From NCBI GenBank assembly GCA_963576725.1, contig OY755244.1, positions 82,765,121 to 82,829,120 on the forward strand: DNA of 64,000 nucleotides. Direction: 5' to 3'. The notes under the pieces are model-generated. The model worked only from the letters and a program-made list of their open reading frames with translations. It was not told where the DNA came from and ran no database searches. Made by a program: the position numbers and the translations under genes. Below are positions 53,860-64,000 of the stretch, piece by piece. Numbering within the stretch: position 1 is the stretch's first letter; every line of letters starts with the position of its first letter. This stretch comes from Azorinus chamasolen (Eukaryota > Mollusca > Bivalvia > Cardiida > Solecurtidae).

Positions 53860-53915
53860 CAAACAGCTTCAACCATGACAAGATGCCGATTTACTTGCAA
53901 AACGGTTTGCTTAGG
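53860..53915. mobile_element. Family B core, degraded
   Basis: TGTCAAACAGCTTCAACC ... CAAGATGCCGATTTACTTGC. Confidence 0.4.
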
Positions 53916-54309
53916 TTATCACCAACTCACTGCTGTGTTCATAGTTTAACATTTTTATCAGCCTTAAGAGCAAAAAGAGCTCCACTAGACAGAGCTTTCC
54001 ATGACAAAACTGAATGGTAAGTATCTTAACCGTGCCAGTTTTCTTCGACAATAATGAAAAACCTTTTTCTGACACGAACTCCCGCGAAAATTCTGTTGTG
54101 TGAATATTATGAACGCATGCAATTTGTAGTCTTGATCATCTAGATGTTTATCTGATCCGACTTCGATATGAGCGGCTGATTGATTGACACGACCGTGGTA
54201 AAAAGTACTAAGACACCGGTAGTCTCAACCAATCACTGCTCTTGCTTCTTGATGTAAAAGCCCGCATGAAGGTCACCTCTGATATTGTCAACACATAAAA
54301 CAAAACAAG

Positions 54310-55190
54310 ATGTGTTTGTGAAACACTATGCTCCCCGATATGACCTTTGACCCCGAAGGATGACCTTGACATGTCACCTCTCAAACTGCAGCTTCATGAG
54401 ATACACATGCATACCAAATATCAAGTCTGTATCTCTACTGGTTCAAAAGTTACGGCCAATGTTAAAGTCGGCGACCTTTGACCCTGAAGGATGACCTTTA
54501 CAGACAAAATTTCCATGTATTCAAAATCCCATAACTCTGCAGAAAATGGAAGGCAATATCTCCAATATTGTTGAAGCCAGGGTTGTGATACTTGTACATA
54601 ATACTTCCTTCCATCATGCTCTTTCCATACATGAAATGTCATTTAAATAGCATTAGTAGAGCAGGAGTTATTGATCGGACAAAAAAATGTAACAAAGGGC
54701 ATTAACTCCAAAAGTTAAGGCGCCAGAATTATCGTCCTTATACACGACACTTCATCTCATCATGCTCTGTTAATGTATGAAGTTTCAATCAATTAAATGG
54801 CATTAGCCATGTAGGAGTTATCGTCCAGACAAGAAAGTGTGAACAATTGACCTTGAATTGTGACCTTGACCTTTGAAGAATGTGCTTGAGTCTTGCTGTC
54901 TGCAAATCGCCTTGTAATGGAGAACATTTGTGCCACAGCATTTTGAAAACCTTCCAAGGGTTTAACAGATATGGAGCGGACACGAAGGATGTGGCTAAAA
55001 CATTTGACCTTGAATTGTGACCTTGACCTTTGACCCACATGCCTGAATCGAACGCCCTGCATATCATCTTATTGAGTTGAACATTTGTGCCAAAGCATTT
55101 TTAAATCCTTCCATATTTGTGAGAGATATGGAGCGGACACGAGTGTGACAACAGACGGATGGACAAATGGGGGAGACATAATAATGACCC
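54310..55190. mobile_element. Modular element of mixed cores in UBA1 intron
   Basis: Contains GACCTTTGACCCCGAAGGAT, then cores like those at 50690 (AGGCAATATCTCCAATATTG, TTATTGATCGGACAAAAAAA), then a different core (GACCTTGAATTGTGACCTTG, GAGATATGGAGCGGACACGA) twice, and a GGGGGAGACATAATAATGAC tail. Two core types in one block suggest nesting. Confidence 0.6.
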
Positions 55191-55194
55191 TATG

Positions 55195-55382
55195 AATATC
55201 TAGCAACTTTATTTTTATAATGGCACTTGAACAGTGAGAATTTTTATCGGGGACAAAAATTGCAGGATCAGATCTATATTATTTCAGAAGTAATCAGAGT
55301 AGACCATGATCAGAAGGCTCGTGTAGATACCTTCAGATCTGGGTCTACTCTGTCTGCAAAGGCATATTTATGGAATAAAGGG
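55195..55382 (+). mobile_element. Family A MITE in UBA1 intron
   Basis: Inner TGCAGGATCAGATCTATATT, palindrome 55291-55360 (AATCAGAGTAGACCATGATC ... CTGGGTCTACTCTGTCTGC), right TTTATGGAATAAAGGG then TTAA (55383-55386); left end absent. Confidence 0.75.
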
Positions 55383-55494
55383 TTAAGTTTCATTTATTAT
55401 TTTTTTCAGGATTGATGGGGGACAAAGTGATTACAAATTAACAAACCCTAACATGCTGGTTTCAGTATAAAATATCAGTGTGTAAAAATAGTAC

Positions 55495-55578
55495 CTGAAA
55501 GTGATCAATGAATTCTTGCATGGTCATTTCTCCCTGGACTTCAAACCTGTCCCACAAGGTGAACTCTGTGTCATAGTA
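55495..55578 (-). CDS. UBA1: Ubiquitin-activating enzyme E1, start of ubiquitin-fold domain
   Basis: 84 bp, 28 codons, phase 0 on both sides: YYDTEFTLWDRFEVQGEMTM then QEFIDHFQ. The TLWDRFEVQG motif is the conserved entry to the ubiquitin-fold domain. Vertebrate UBA1 has several more residues between VQG and EMT, so the loop is short here. The acceptor reads TTTTTCAG above 55578, the donor is GTACTATTTT below 55495 (GT followed by ACTATT, weaker than the other donors). Flanking introns are 53331-55494 and 55579-58428. Confidence 0.93.
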
Positions 55579-56559
55579 CTGAAAAATAAAACATTCGGTG
55601 AGCAGAAATACATACCCAGCTAGGAATTAAGGGAGTACAGAAATACATACCATTATGCATCAAGTTTTTCAGCTTGATTTTAGTACACCTGATTTGTTTT
55701 GAACTTCAGTATTCACATGCTTTCATTTGTTTTTGACAAACAGCATTCCTGCAATTAGTCATTCTGCACAAACCTGTCATAACGAGGCTTTGCAAAAAAA
55801 TAAAAGATAACTTGATCTTGTTTTTAAGAAAAACACATGTCTCCCACCTGCTCTGTCTCAAAAATGACTGGAGGTTTCCAAATATTATTTTTGTGGAATT
55901 TTAGGATGTTTTATATCATTTGCTTTACAATAAAGTTATGATAAGCTCTACAAATGCCAAAATAAATAAAATATGCCATCCTTACAGAAGTCATTGAGGA
56001 ATTCAAAGAAAACCGGTATACTGATATAAATTCTGGATGATATATCTACAAACATGAAATCAGCAAACACAAAATCTGAGGTTGAAGGAGAAAATATGTC
56101 CACCAAGTTTAACTAATTAACTTACATGCCTTCTAAAATTTTCTCGACAAAGAAAATAAACTCATAAATAATATTTTCAGTACATTGGGTGAAAATCTGA
56201 TGAGAACTATTGGAGTTAGGGAGTGGCAAGGCTAAAACAGGCATTTCTTATTATTTTCAAGGGACACAATCCTGACATGCCTCAAGAAATTTAGCTGCTT
56301 ATCTAACTTGATCAATATTTTTTCCTGTAAAGATTTTCAGGAAGTTTGTACAAGTTCAGACAGAAAATCGTTGAATTTGAGAATGGACAATGCTAAAACG
56401 TACAATTTTGAATAATTCAAGGGCCATAACTCCAAAGTGCCTGGTGTAATCTTACTGATGATTAAACTTGACCAAGACATTATGGCCAATACCATTTTTA
56501 TGAAGTTTGTTGATGACTGGATGAGGACTTTTTGATTTAGAGAGCAGACAAAGCTAAAA

Positions 56560-56817
56560 CAAGAGTCTTGTGTGGCGGAGCATTCTACGCCTTTAGTATG
56601 TGCCGTCGTAACATGCAGAATATTAATTTGAGTTGAAAGTCACCGTGACCTAAACCTTTGACCAACTGACCTCAAAATCAATAGGGGTGATTACTAGCCA
56701 TGACCAACCTTCCTACTAAGTATAAAGACAGCACACCCAATAGTTGTCAAGTTATTGAGTGGACAAGCGCCATACCATAATACGACCGAAGTTACCTTTC
56801 CGGCTCGGTCGTATAAA
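56560..56817. mobile_element. Modular element with a single core
   Basis: The head is ACAAGAGTCTTGTGTGGCGG, AGCATTCTACGCC. One core has GACCAACTGACCTCAAAATC then TACTAGCCATGACCAACC. The tail CATAATACGACCGAAG ... CGGCTCGGTCGTATAAAAA is hairpin-forming. Same family as 57235-57997, which has four cores. Confidence 0.7.
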
Positions 56818-57234
56818 AACCACAGTTTTCAACAATTCAAGGGCCGTAACTGTTTCAATATTTTTATTTATTCAAATTGGCTTTGATATTATAACTATAA
56901 ACATTTTCATAAGGTTCTGTGATGATTAGATGAAATTTTTTTGACTTAGAGAGTGGATAAGGCTAAAAGGCCAATTTTGGCTAAATCAAGGGCCAAGTTC
57001 TTGAACTTGACCTAGATATTATAGCCATTAACATTTTTATAAGGTTTGGTGAAGATTGGATTAGACGTTTTTGTCTTACAGAGCGGACAAGGCTAAAAAG
57101 GCTTAAATTGGATAAATCAAGGGCTATAACTCTGAAATTCCTGAAACAGTCTTGCTGGATATTGAACTTAGCCTAGATATTAGAGCCATAAACATTTTTA
57201 TAAGGTTTGGTGAAGATGGGATGAGACGCTTACA

Positions 57235-57997
57235 AGAGCTCCATGTGTCGGAGCATAATACGCCCTAAGTATGTGCTGTCGTAACATGCACAATGTTATA
57301 TGGGAGGGGAATGTTATATGGAACTTCATGTTATCAAGTTATAAAGCGAACAATATTTTTTGAGTTGATGGTCACTGTGACCTTGACCTTTTACCAACTG
57401 ACCTCAAAAACGATAGGGGCCATCTACTTGCCATGACCGACCAACCACCCAACTAAGTATGAAGACAGCACACCCAATAGGCATCAAGTTATTGAGCGGA
57501 CAAGATTTTTAGTTTAACGTAACTGTGATCTTGACTTTTAACCGAAAGACCTCAAAAACAATAGGTGTCATCTACTGGCCATGACTAACCTTCCTACTAA
57601 GTATGAACACAGCACAACAAATAATTAAAACAATATTGAGCGACATTTTTATTTATTGAAGGTCACTGTGACCTTGACCTTTGACCTCAAAATCAATAGG
57701 GGTCATCTTCTTGACATGACCAACCTTCTTACTAATTATGAAGACAGAACGCGTAATACTTGTCAAGTTATTGAGCAGACAAGATTTTGAGTTGAAAGTC
57801 ACTGTGACCTTGACCTTTGACCGACTGACCTCAAAATCAATAGGGGTCATCTACTAGCCATGACCAACCTTCCTACTAAGTATGAAGATAGCACGCCCAA
57901 AAGTTGTCAAATTATTGAGCGGACAAAGATGTGGACAGACGGACAGACAGACTGACAAGCGCTATACCATAATATAACCGTTACCTTAGGGCGTATA
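57235..57997. mobile_element. Modular element with four cores of about 140 bp
   Basis: The head is ACAAGAGCTCCATGTGTCGG, AGCATAATACGCCCTAAG. Cores repeat GGTCACTGTGACCTTGACCT, CTCAAAAACGATAGGGG, CTACTAAGTATGAAGACAGC and CAAGTTATTGAGCGGACAAG. A GGACAGACGGACAGACAG spacer follows. The tail TACCTTAGGGCGTATAAAA is the inverse of the head. Confidence 0.75.
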
Positions 57998-58186
57998 AAA
58001 ATGCCAAAGTTTAGTAAGTCAAGGGCCATAACTCTGAAGTTCCTGAAATAATCTTGCTGGATATCGAACTTGGTCTAAGTATCATAGCTATAAACATTTT
58101 TATAAGGTTTGGAGAAGATTGGATGAGAACTTATCAATATGTCTCACACACAACTATATGATGGGAGACATAATTATTTCACTTGA

Positions 58187-58397
58187 TCCTTTACTCCATG
58201 TAAGAAATGATAAATTCATGAGTATTAATTATACAGGATATTTTGGCAATGGCAGAAACTGTAAAATCAGATCTATATTATTCCGTTTACAAGTAAACAG
58301 AGCAGACCCTGATCAGAATGCTCCGACAGGAGCTGTCTGACCAGTGTCTATTTTGTTTGCAAAGGCATTAAACTGCATACTTATATAGAGTAAAGGG
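58187..58397 (+). mobile_element. Family A MITE, complete, in UBA1 intron
   Basis: 211 bp: TCCTTTACTCCATGTAAG after TTGA, inner GCAATGGCAGAAACTGTAAA, palindrome 58293-58360, right ATATAGAGTAAAGGG then TTAA (58398-58401). It ends 32 bp from the UBA1 exon donor side. Confidence 0.8.
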
Positions 58398-58428
58398 TTA
58401 ATATTACCAAGAAGTCTGTTGTACCTAC

Positions 58429-58533
58429 CTTGTTTTTAGGAGCAGCTATGGGTTCTGAGAAGGCAAAGAAGGGCAGTGCCAGGTTACAGAAGCCATTCTT
58501 AAATACCTCTGGATTCTTGTGACCCTGTATAAT
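58429..58533 (-). CDS. UBA1: Ubiquitin-activating enzyme E1, linker exon
   Basis: 105 bp, 35 codons, phase 0 on both sides: [20 protein letters not shown] then [30 protein letters not shown] is the conserved stretch between the active adenylation half and the ubiquitin-fold domain of animal E1. The acceptor is TGTCTTTTCAG above 58533 and the donor GTAGGTAC below 58429, both strong. No defects seen. A family A MITE lies 32 bp inside the following intron without touching the donor consensus. Confidence 0.95.
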
Positions 58534-58609
58534 CTGAAAAGACAGCAATCTGAATGTATAAGATTAAATTTTATAATCTTCACTCCAACAAGCAAATTCA
58601 TAGAATTGA

Positions 58610-59895
58610 TATCCCCTGCCAAAGGTACTAGGTTTCTACCTAGTATAACAGCGAACACTGGGGTGGGGTGGGGGGTTTGTTTAGGGGGGTTGGTCTTTAG
58701 ATAATCAATTTTCAATTTAAAACATGAGGGCTATGATATTTGCTGTTTTGATACTGCTTTCTACAGCAATCTTTAATAACAGTGTACATGTTTTGATACT
58801 GAATGAGCCACAGCAAGGGGAAATGTGCCTCATTGTATTACAAAAAGTATAGACTTATATTGGCTGCCGCATCTCCGCTGTGGTATCTGATCCAGTCTAC
58901 TACGGTTTGCATTAGTTTTAGTTTGTGTATACTATACAGTTTATTCTGATATAGTGAATAATTACATATTGGATTGGGTGTTGCATTGGTGACATGGTTG
59001 CTGATCTGTTTCTGAACTGTTTGAATCATAAGGCCTATTAATCTTGACACTGCTTGAATATTCAATGCAATACAGTATCCTTCTGCTTTCAGCAGGGGAA
59101 TAAGGGCAACAAGAGCCGCGTGCGGTGCCAACGCTCGTCTGATTTGGTGCTTGTCCAGCTAAATTTTTTGAAAACGACAAAGGGCCATAACTCCAAAATT
59201 TTGAAATCAAGAGTTATGGTTCTTATGTAGGGGCCTTCCCCTCAACGAGATCTACTAACCTATGAAGTTTCATGTTGATACCTCTTATACTTTTCGAGAA
59301 ATGAGCTACATTAAAGTTTTTGCACAACGACGACGATGACTACGACCCAGTGATCACAATAGCTTCGAAACAGACGAGCTAATAAAATTTAATAAATATA
59401 TGATTTTTGTGTATCAAAGGGGCATAACTCCTAAAAGCTGCATGCCATCTGAAAAAGTAATGCATGGGAACGACGCTATGGTGATAACAAATATTCATGT
59501 TGAGTTTCATTGAATTCTGCAAATCCGTTACAGAGATATAGCATTGGACGGAAAAAATGTGATTTTTGAGTATCAATGCTGCAAGCTATCTGAAAAATTA
59601 ATACATGGGAAGGATGCCCCAGTGGTAACAAATATTTATGTTGAGTGTCATTTAATTCTGTCAATCAGTAACAGAGATATGACATCGGACGGAAAAAATG
59701 TGATTTTTGCATATAAAGGGGCAATAACTCCTAAATGCTACAAGCGATGTGGAAAAGTAATACATGGGAATGATGCTCCAATGATAACAAATATTCATGT
59801 CTAGTTTCATTAAATCCTGTCAATCCATTACCGGAAGGACAGAAAGACGGACGGACAAACCTAAAACAATATCCCTCTGCCTTTGGCAGGGGATA
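58610..59895. mobile_element. Modular element group with TATCCCCTGCC hairpin termini
   Basis: Begins TATCCCCTGCCAAAGG and ends with the hairpin TCCCTCTGCC/GGCAGGGGATA (59871-59895). A similar hairpin (TATCCTTCTGCTTTCAGCAG) at about 59074 suggests two joined elements. Cores at 59390-59820 repeat GGGGCATAACTCCTAAAAGC, GAAAAAGTAATGCATGGGAA and ACAAATATTCATGTTGAGTT, then GACGGACGGAC. Confidence 0.65.
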
Positions 59896-59924
59896 ATAAT
59901 AATAAACATTCACACACATAAACT

Positions 59925-60048
59925 TAGATCCTGAAAGAGCAGCTTGATCAGAGAAGACTCTGGTCAGACGGCTCCTATAGGAGTCCGTTGATCTGGGTCT
60001 TCTCTGTTTGCAAAGGTGTAGAAAGGCACATTTATGTTAAGAGTTTGT
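59925..60048 (+). mobile_element. Family A MITE, left-truncated
   Basis: Palindrome 59947-60011 (ATCAGAGAAGACTCTGGTC ... CTGGGTCTTCTCTGTTTGC), right AGGTGTAGAAAGGCACATTT then TTAAGAG. Confidence 0.7.
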
Positions 60049-60178
60049 TACACTATTGACAGTAAGTCTAATGAACATCAAGATGTAAAGTACAGACTAC
60101 TCAACTTCCAACAACCATGCTTTCATTATACACCGAACCGCAAAATAAACACAACGGTTGGGGAAACACATATAATTA

Positions 60179-61252
60179 ACAAGAGGGCCAGAATGGCCCT
60201 GAAGTGCTCACCAAGCAATCAGAGGGGAAGATTTTCAAAGTTGTCACTATATGTTTCTATAGAAAACTAGCCCTGGGGCAGGGTCAATTTTGACCCAAGA
60301 GGCACAATTTATATAACTTTTGTAGAGGACCTGAACATGATGCCAAATATGAAAGCTGAGAACCTTCCAGTTTCAGACGAGAAGATTTTCAAAGTTTTCA
60401 CTATATGTTTCTATTGAAAACTGGCTACCCCTGGGGCGGGGCCAATATTGACCTTGGGGCCATAAGTTATATAAATTTTGTAGACGACCTACACATGATG
60501 CTATGTGCCAAATATGAAAGTTGAGAACCTTCAAGTTTCAGAGGAGATGATTTTCAAAGTTTTCACTATTTGTTTCTATTGAAAACAGCCCACCCCTAGG
60601 GCGGGGCCAATTTTGACCCCAGGGCCATAATTTATACAACTTTTGTAGAGGACCTGAACATGATGCTCTGTGCAAAATATTAAAGCTGAGAGACTTCCAG
60701 TTTCAGACCCAAGGGCCATAATTTATATCACTTTTGTAGAGGACCTGAACATGATGCTATGTGCCAAATATGAAAGCTGAGAGCCTTCCATTTTCAGAGA
60801 AGATGATTTTCAAAGATTTCACTATTTGTTTCTATTGAAAACTGCCCACCCCTGGGGCGGGGCCAATTTTGACCCCAGGGTCATAATTTATATAACTTTT
60901 GTAGAGGACCTGAACATGATGCTCTGTGCCAAATATGAAAGCTGAGAACCTTCTGGTTTCAGAGGAGAAGATTTTCAAAGTTTTACTATATATTTCTATT
61001 GAAAACAAGGCACCCCTGGGGCGGGCCAATTTTGACCCCAGGGGCATAATTTATATAACTTTTGTAGAGGACCTAAAGATGATACTATATGCCAAAGATG
61101 AAAGCTGAGAATCCTGTAGATTCAGAGGAGAAGATTGTTAAAGGTTCAAATTGTTGACGACTGACGACGCATGACGGACGACGCACGCCGACAGACAACG
61201 GACATCAGGCAATCACAAAAGCTCACCCTGAGCACTTTGTGCTCTGGTGAGC
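60179..61252. mobile_element. Modular element, about 6 cores of 162 bp, same ends as 48633
   Basis: The head ACAAGAGGGCCAGAATGGCC and tail hairpin GCTCACCCTGAGCAC/GTGCTCTGGTGAGC (61221-61252) match the element at 48633-49755, but the cores are unrelated: AAGATTTTCAAAGTTTTCAC, CCCTGGGGCGGGGCCAATTT, TATATAACTTTTGTAGAGGA, CCAAATATGAAAGCTGAGA. One core is truncated (about 97 bp, 60640-60737). Confidence 0.8.
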
Positions 61253-62284
<1,032 letters not shown>

Positions 62285-62383
62285 CTACTGCTTAGGAGAA
62301 ATGAAACTAACATCAAATTTGAGACAAATTTACACTAGACTTATAAAAAGAACCAACATACCAGAGATGAAAATGTAGAACAT

Positions 62384-62575
62384 TTAACTCTTAGCTCCAA
62401 AAGTATGCCTTTCTACACTTTTGAAAACAGAGAAGACCCACATTAGATGGCTCCTACAGGAGCCTTCTGATCAGGGCCTGATCTGTTAGCTAATAAAATA
62501 ATAAAGATGTGATTCTACAGTTTCTGCCATGGCCAAAGCTTCTTAATTTTGAAATCTACATTGCATTTCCTGCAT
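62384..62575 (-). mobile_element. Family A MITE, degraded
   Basis: TTTAACTCTTAGCTCC, TATGCCTTTCTACACTTTTG, palindrome 62424-62490 (AAACAGAGAAGACCCACATT ... CTGATCAGGGCCTGATCTG), inner TCTACAGTTTCTGCCATGG. Confidence 0.65.
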
Positions 62576-62717
62576 TCTGGGCAGTTTTGAGGGTACTTTT
62601 ATTAATACTTATACAGGAATTTACTTGAATTCTTAGTTTAACCTCCGACATCCAGACAAATAAATGTAGATAAACAAGATATAAACACAGGTCGTTGCTC
62701 ACCCTTTACTCCTTTAA

Positions 62718-62966
62718 CCCTTTCCCTCATATAAACACCTTTTCACACATCTGCAAACAGAGTAGACCCAGATCAGACAGCTCCCATAGGAGCCATCTGA
62801 TCAGTGTCTGCTCCGTTTGCTATAAATGGAATTTGATAAAATATTTTTCTTTAGTTTCTGAAATGGCCGCAATATTCCACCTTCCATATTTCATTACAAC
62901 TATTTTGTCTATGAATATTCAGTAGTAGGTATTGAAAATTGGAATAAATATAGAACAGGGAAAGGG
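62718..62966 (-). mobile_element. Family A MITE, complete, exact TTAA on both sides
   Basis: 249 bp with ends CCCTTTCCCT and AGGGAAAGGG (10-bp perfect inverted repeat), TTAA at 62714-62717 and 62967-62970. Palindrome 62753-62820: GCAAACAGAGTAGACCCAG ... GTGTCTGCTCCGTTTGC. With 47964-48216 it is the clearest complete copy. Confidence 0.88.
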
Positions 62967-62970
62967 TTAA

Positions 62971-64000
62971 GAAATAATGATGTTTTGAGATTAATTGTTC
63001 ATTCAGAGTCAAAACACCATTCACATCGGCGACAGAGTTTGACTGTACTGTACATAATTTGTAAGGGTCCGTTCAACGGACCATTCACAGTAATCTAAAA
63101 ACTTGTTTCAAACTATATTCTCTTGAACAGTCATAGTGTATATCGTTATGTTGTTTATTTTGCATAAGTTTCCATTCGTCGACATTCATTTAGTTGTGGA
63201 TGTTGAGTTGGGTGCACAAACAAACATTTTCGTTTCGTTCCAGTGCTCTTTCGTAGTGAAGAAAATCAGGGTGAGTGATTTGTGAAATTAATTAATAATT
63301 GGAACACTCTGCTGTTTTTGTCTGAAATACTCATGAAAAGTTATTCTCGTTCATCTCTCTTAGCAAGAGTCTGCTTGAACGAGACCTAAAATGTTGCGAA
63401 TTTCAAAGCAATACACGAAAAACACTGCACAATTTCAAAGTTTAAAGGAGAAAGGCATTATATGGCACACTTTCACCGGTACCAAAAAATCACTATATGT
63501 TTCGAACATGTACAAATTATGATTGGGACTCTTTGTTTATTAGACTTTAGTCTATTAAATTCTCATCATTATTTACTCCAAAGTGAAGTCTACATTCAAT
63601 GAATGTGTTTTTTACACATTTAGACTATTAGAAGATCTAATGCCCAAAAGATGGATATTTCAAAAGGTTACGAAAGGGTATTGAGAAGGTGTGAATAATT
63701 ACCTCGAAGGTGGGAAAACACTGTGCTCGAAATAAACAATCAATAAAAGGAACCAGAATGATCTGCGGGACCAGCACACATGCTCAAATTTTCGGATTAT
63801 CGCTATTCAGATTAATGCAGGTATTTTCAATGAGATTTGATAGAATTTGAGCCGGGACCTCAAAATTCACTCGGAATAGCCGGGTGTCTCAAAAGAACGA
63901 GTCGAATAACGCTGTTATACTGTACTTTTGTATGAGTTAGAGAGGGGACAAGCAAAAATTCACCGAAATTCATAAGATAAGGGGGGATAATTCAAGAATG
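62971..64000. other. Presumed UBA1 intron, no exon seen
   Basis: I looked on the minus strand for the preceding conserved UBA1 segment (around NFHMDFI..ASNLRA) and did not find it. Small palindromes only (GTCCGTTCAACGGAC near 63068). Confidence 0.45.

Larger units (their letters stand above)
55820..58180. mobile_element. Host modular repeat region (UBA1 intron)
   Basis: Cores of about 150 bp repeat CAAGGGCCATAACTCYGAAR, TTGCTGGATATTGAACTTGG, AAACATTTTTATAAGGTTTG, GAAGATTGGATGAGA and GAGCGGACAAGGCTAAAA. The head has ACACATGTCTCCCACCTG and the tail ATGGGAGACATAATTATTTC, an inverted pair. Two other modular elements sit inside it (56560 and 57235). Confidence 0.65.

Noticed and set aside
62971..64000. 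Possible further UBA1 exon upstream
   Set aside because: The expected conserved residues were searched by eye on the minus strand and not found; the next exon probably lies outside the window.

Overview
The window is eukaryotic, AT-rich, repeat-dominated DNA with one recognisable gene. Five short exons on the minus strand (62203 down to 48464) join in frame into the last 171 residues and stop codon of a ubiquitin-activating enzyme E1 (UBA1). Its short exons, 2-4.6 kb introns, and the kinds of repeats (short core units carrying phrases like AAGGGCAATAACTCC, hairpin ends like AGCTCACC...GGTGAGCT, many short palindromic elements) suggest a marine bivalve mollusc, possibly a venerid clam. The species is inferred. 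A 200-N gap (15836-16035) shows this is a draft assembly.

Layout. 1-43.7 kb is gene-poor. About 16 kb, a quarter of the whole window, is minisatellite in at least 15 arrays with units of 13-55 bp. Between the arrays lie short non-autonomous DNA transposons. Family A (about 210-250 bp) has ends CCCTTTAC.../...GTAAAGGG inside TTAA and an internal palindrome of about 68 bp built on CAAACAGAGTAGACCC...GATCAGACGGCTCC. Family B (about 175-260 bp) also lies in TTAA and has a palindrome built on AACAGTTTGGATCC...GATGAGACGCCGAG. Family C has ACAGTAGAACCTCTCT ends and a palindrome built on TAATGCAGGACGAAAGTAATGCAG. Family D is a short GCGC-rich repeat with an AAT tail. Two hAT-like foldback elements have perfect 8-bp target duplications. 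44-46.7 kb holds a duplicated AT-rich segment, a GC-rich decayed coding island (possibly retrotransposon gag) and more MITEs. 47.9-62.2 kb is the UBA1 3' part, whose introns are filled with modular elements (140-165 bp cores in 1-7 copies, then GACGGACG spacers, then a terminal hairpin), family A copies and a dead non-LTR retrotransposon. 62.2-64 kb is further intron or flank.

The strongest pattern is that most large minisatellites are not random. Their units or flanks match a piece of a nearby MITE palindrome or terminus: family A for the 20-, 28-, 42-, 55- and 15/30-bp arrays, family B for the 44- and 18/19-bp arrays and next to the 46-bp array, family C for the 33-bp array and beside the 29-bp array, and family D for the 24-bp arrays. 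A three-copy 20-bp array inside a family B palindrome at about 41652 looks like an early stage. A family A relative sits inside the reverse-transcriptase reading frame at 52150-52623, so the protein frame shows where the target was and supports TTAA insertion (piggyBac-like). The long open frames across the arrays are by-products of repeat units, not genes. No RNA gene, CRISPR or prokaryotic feature was seen.
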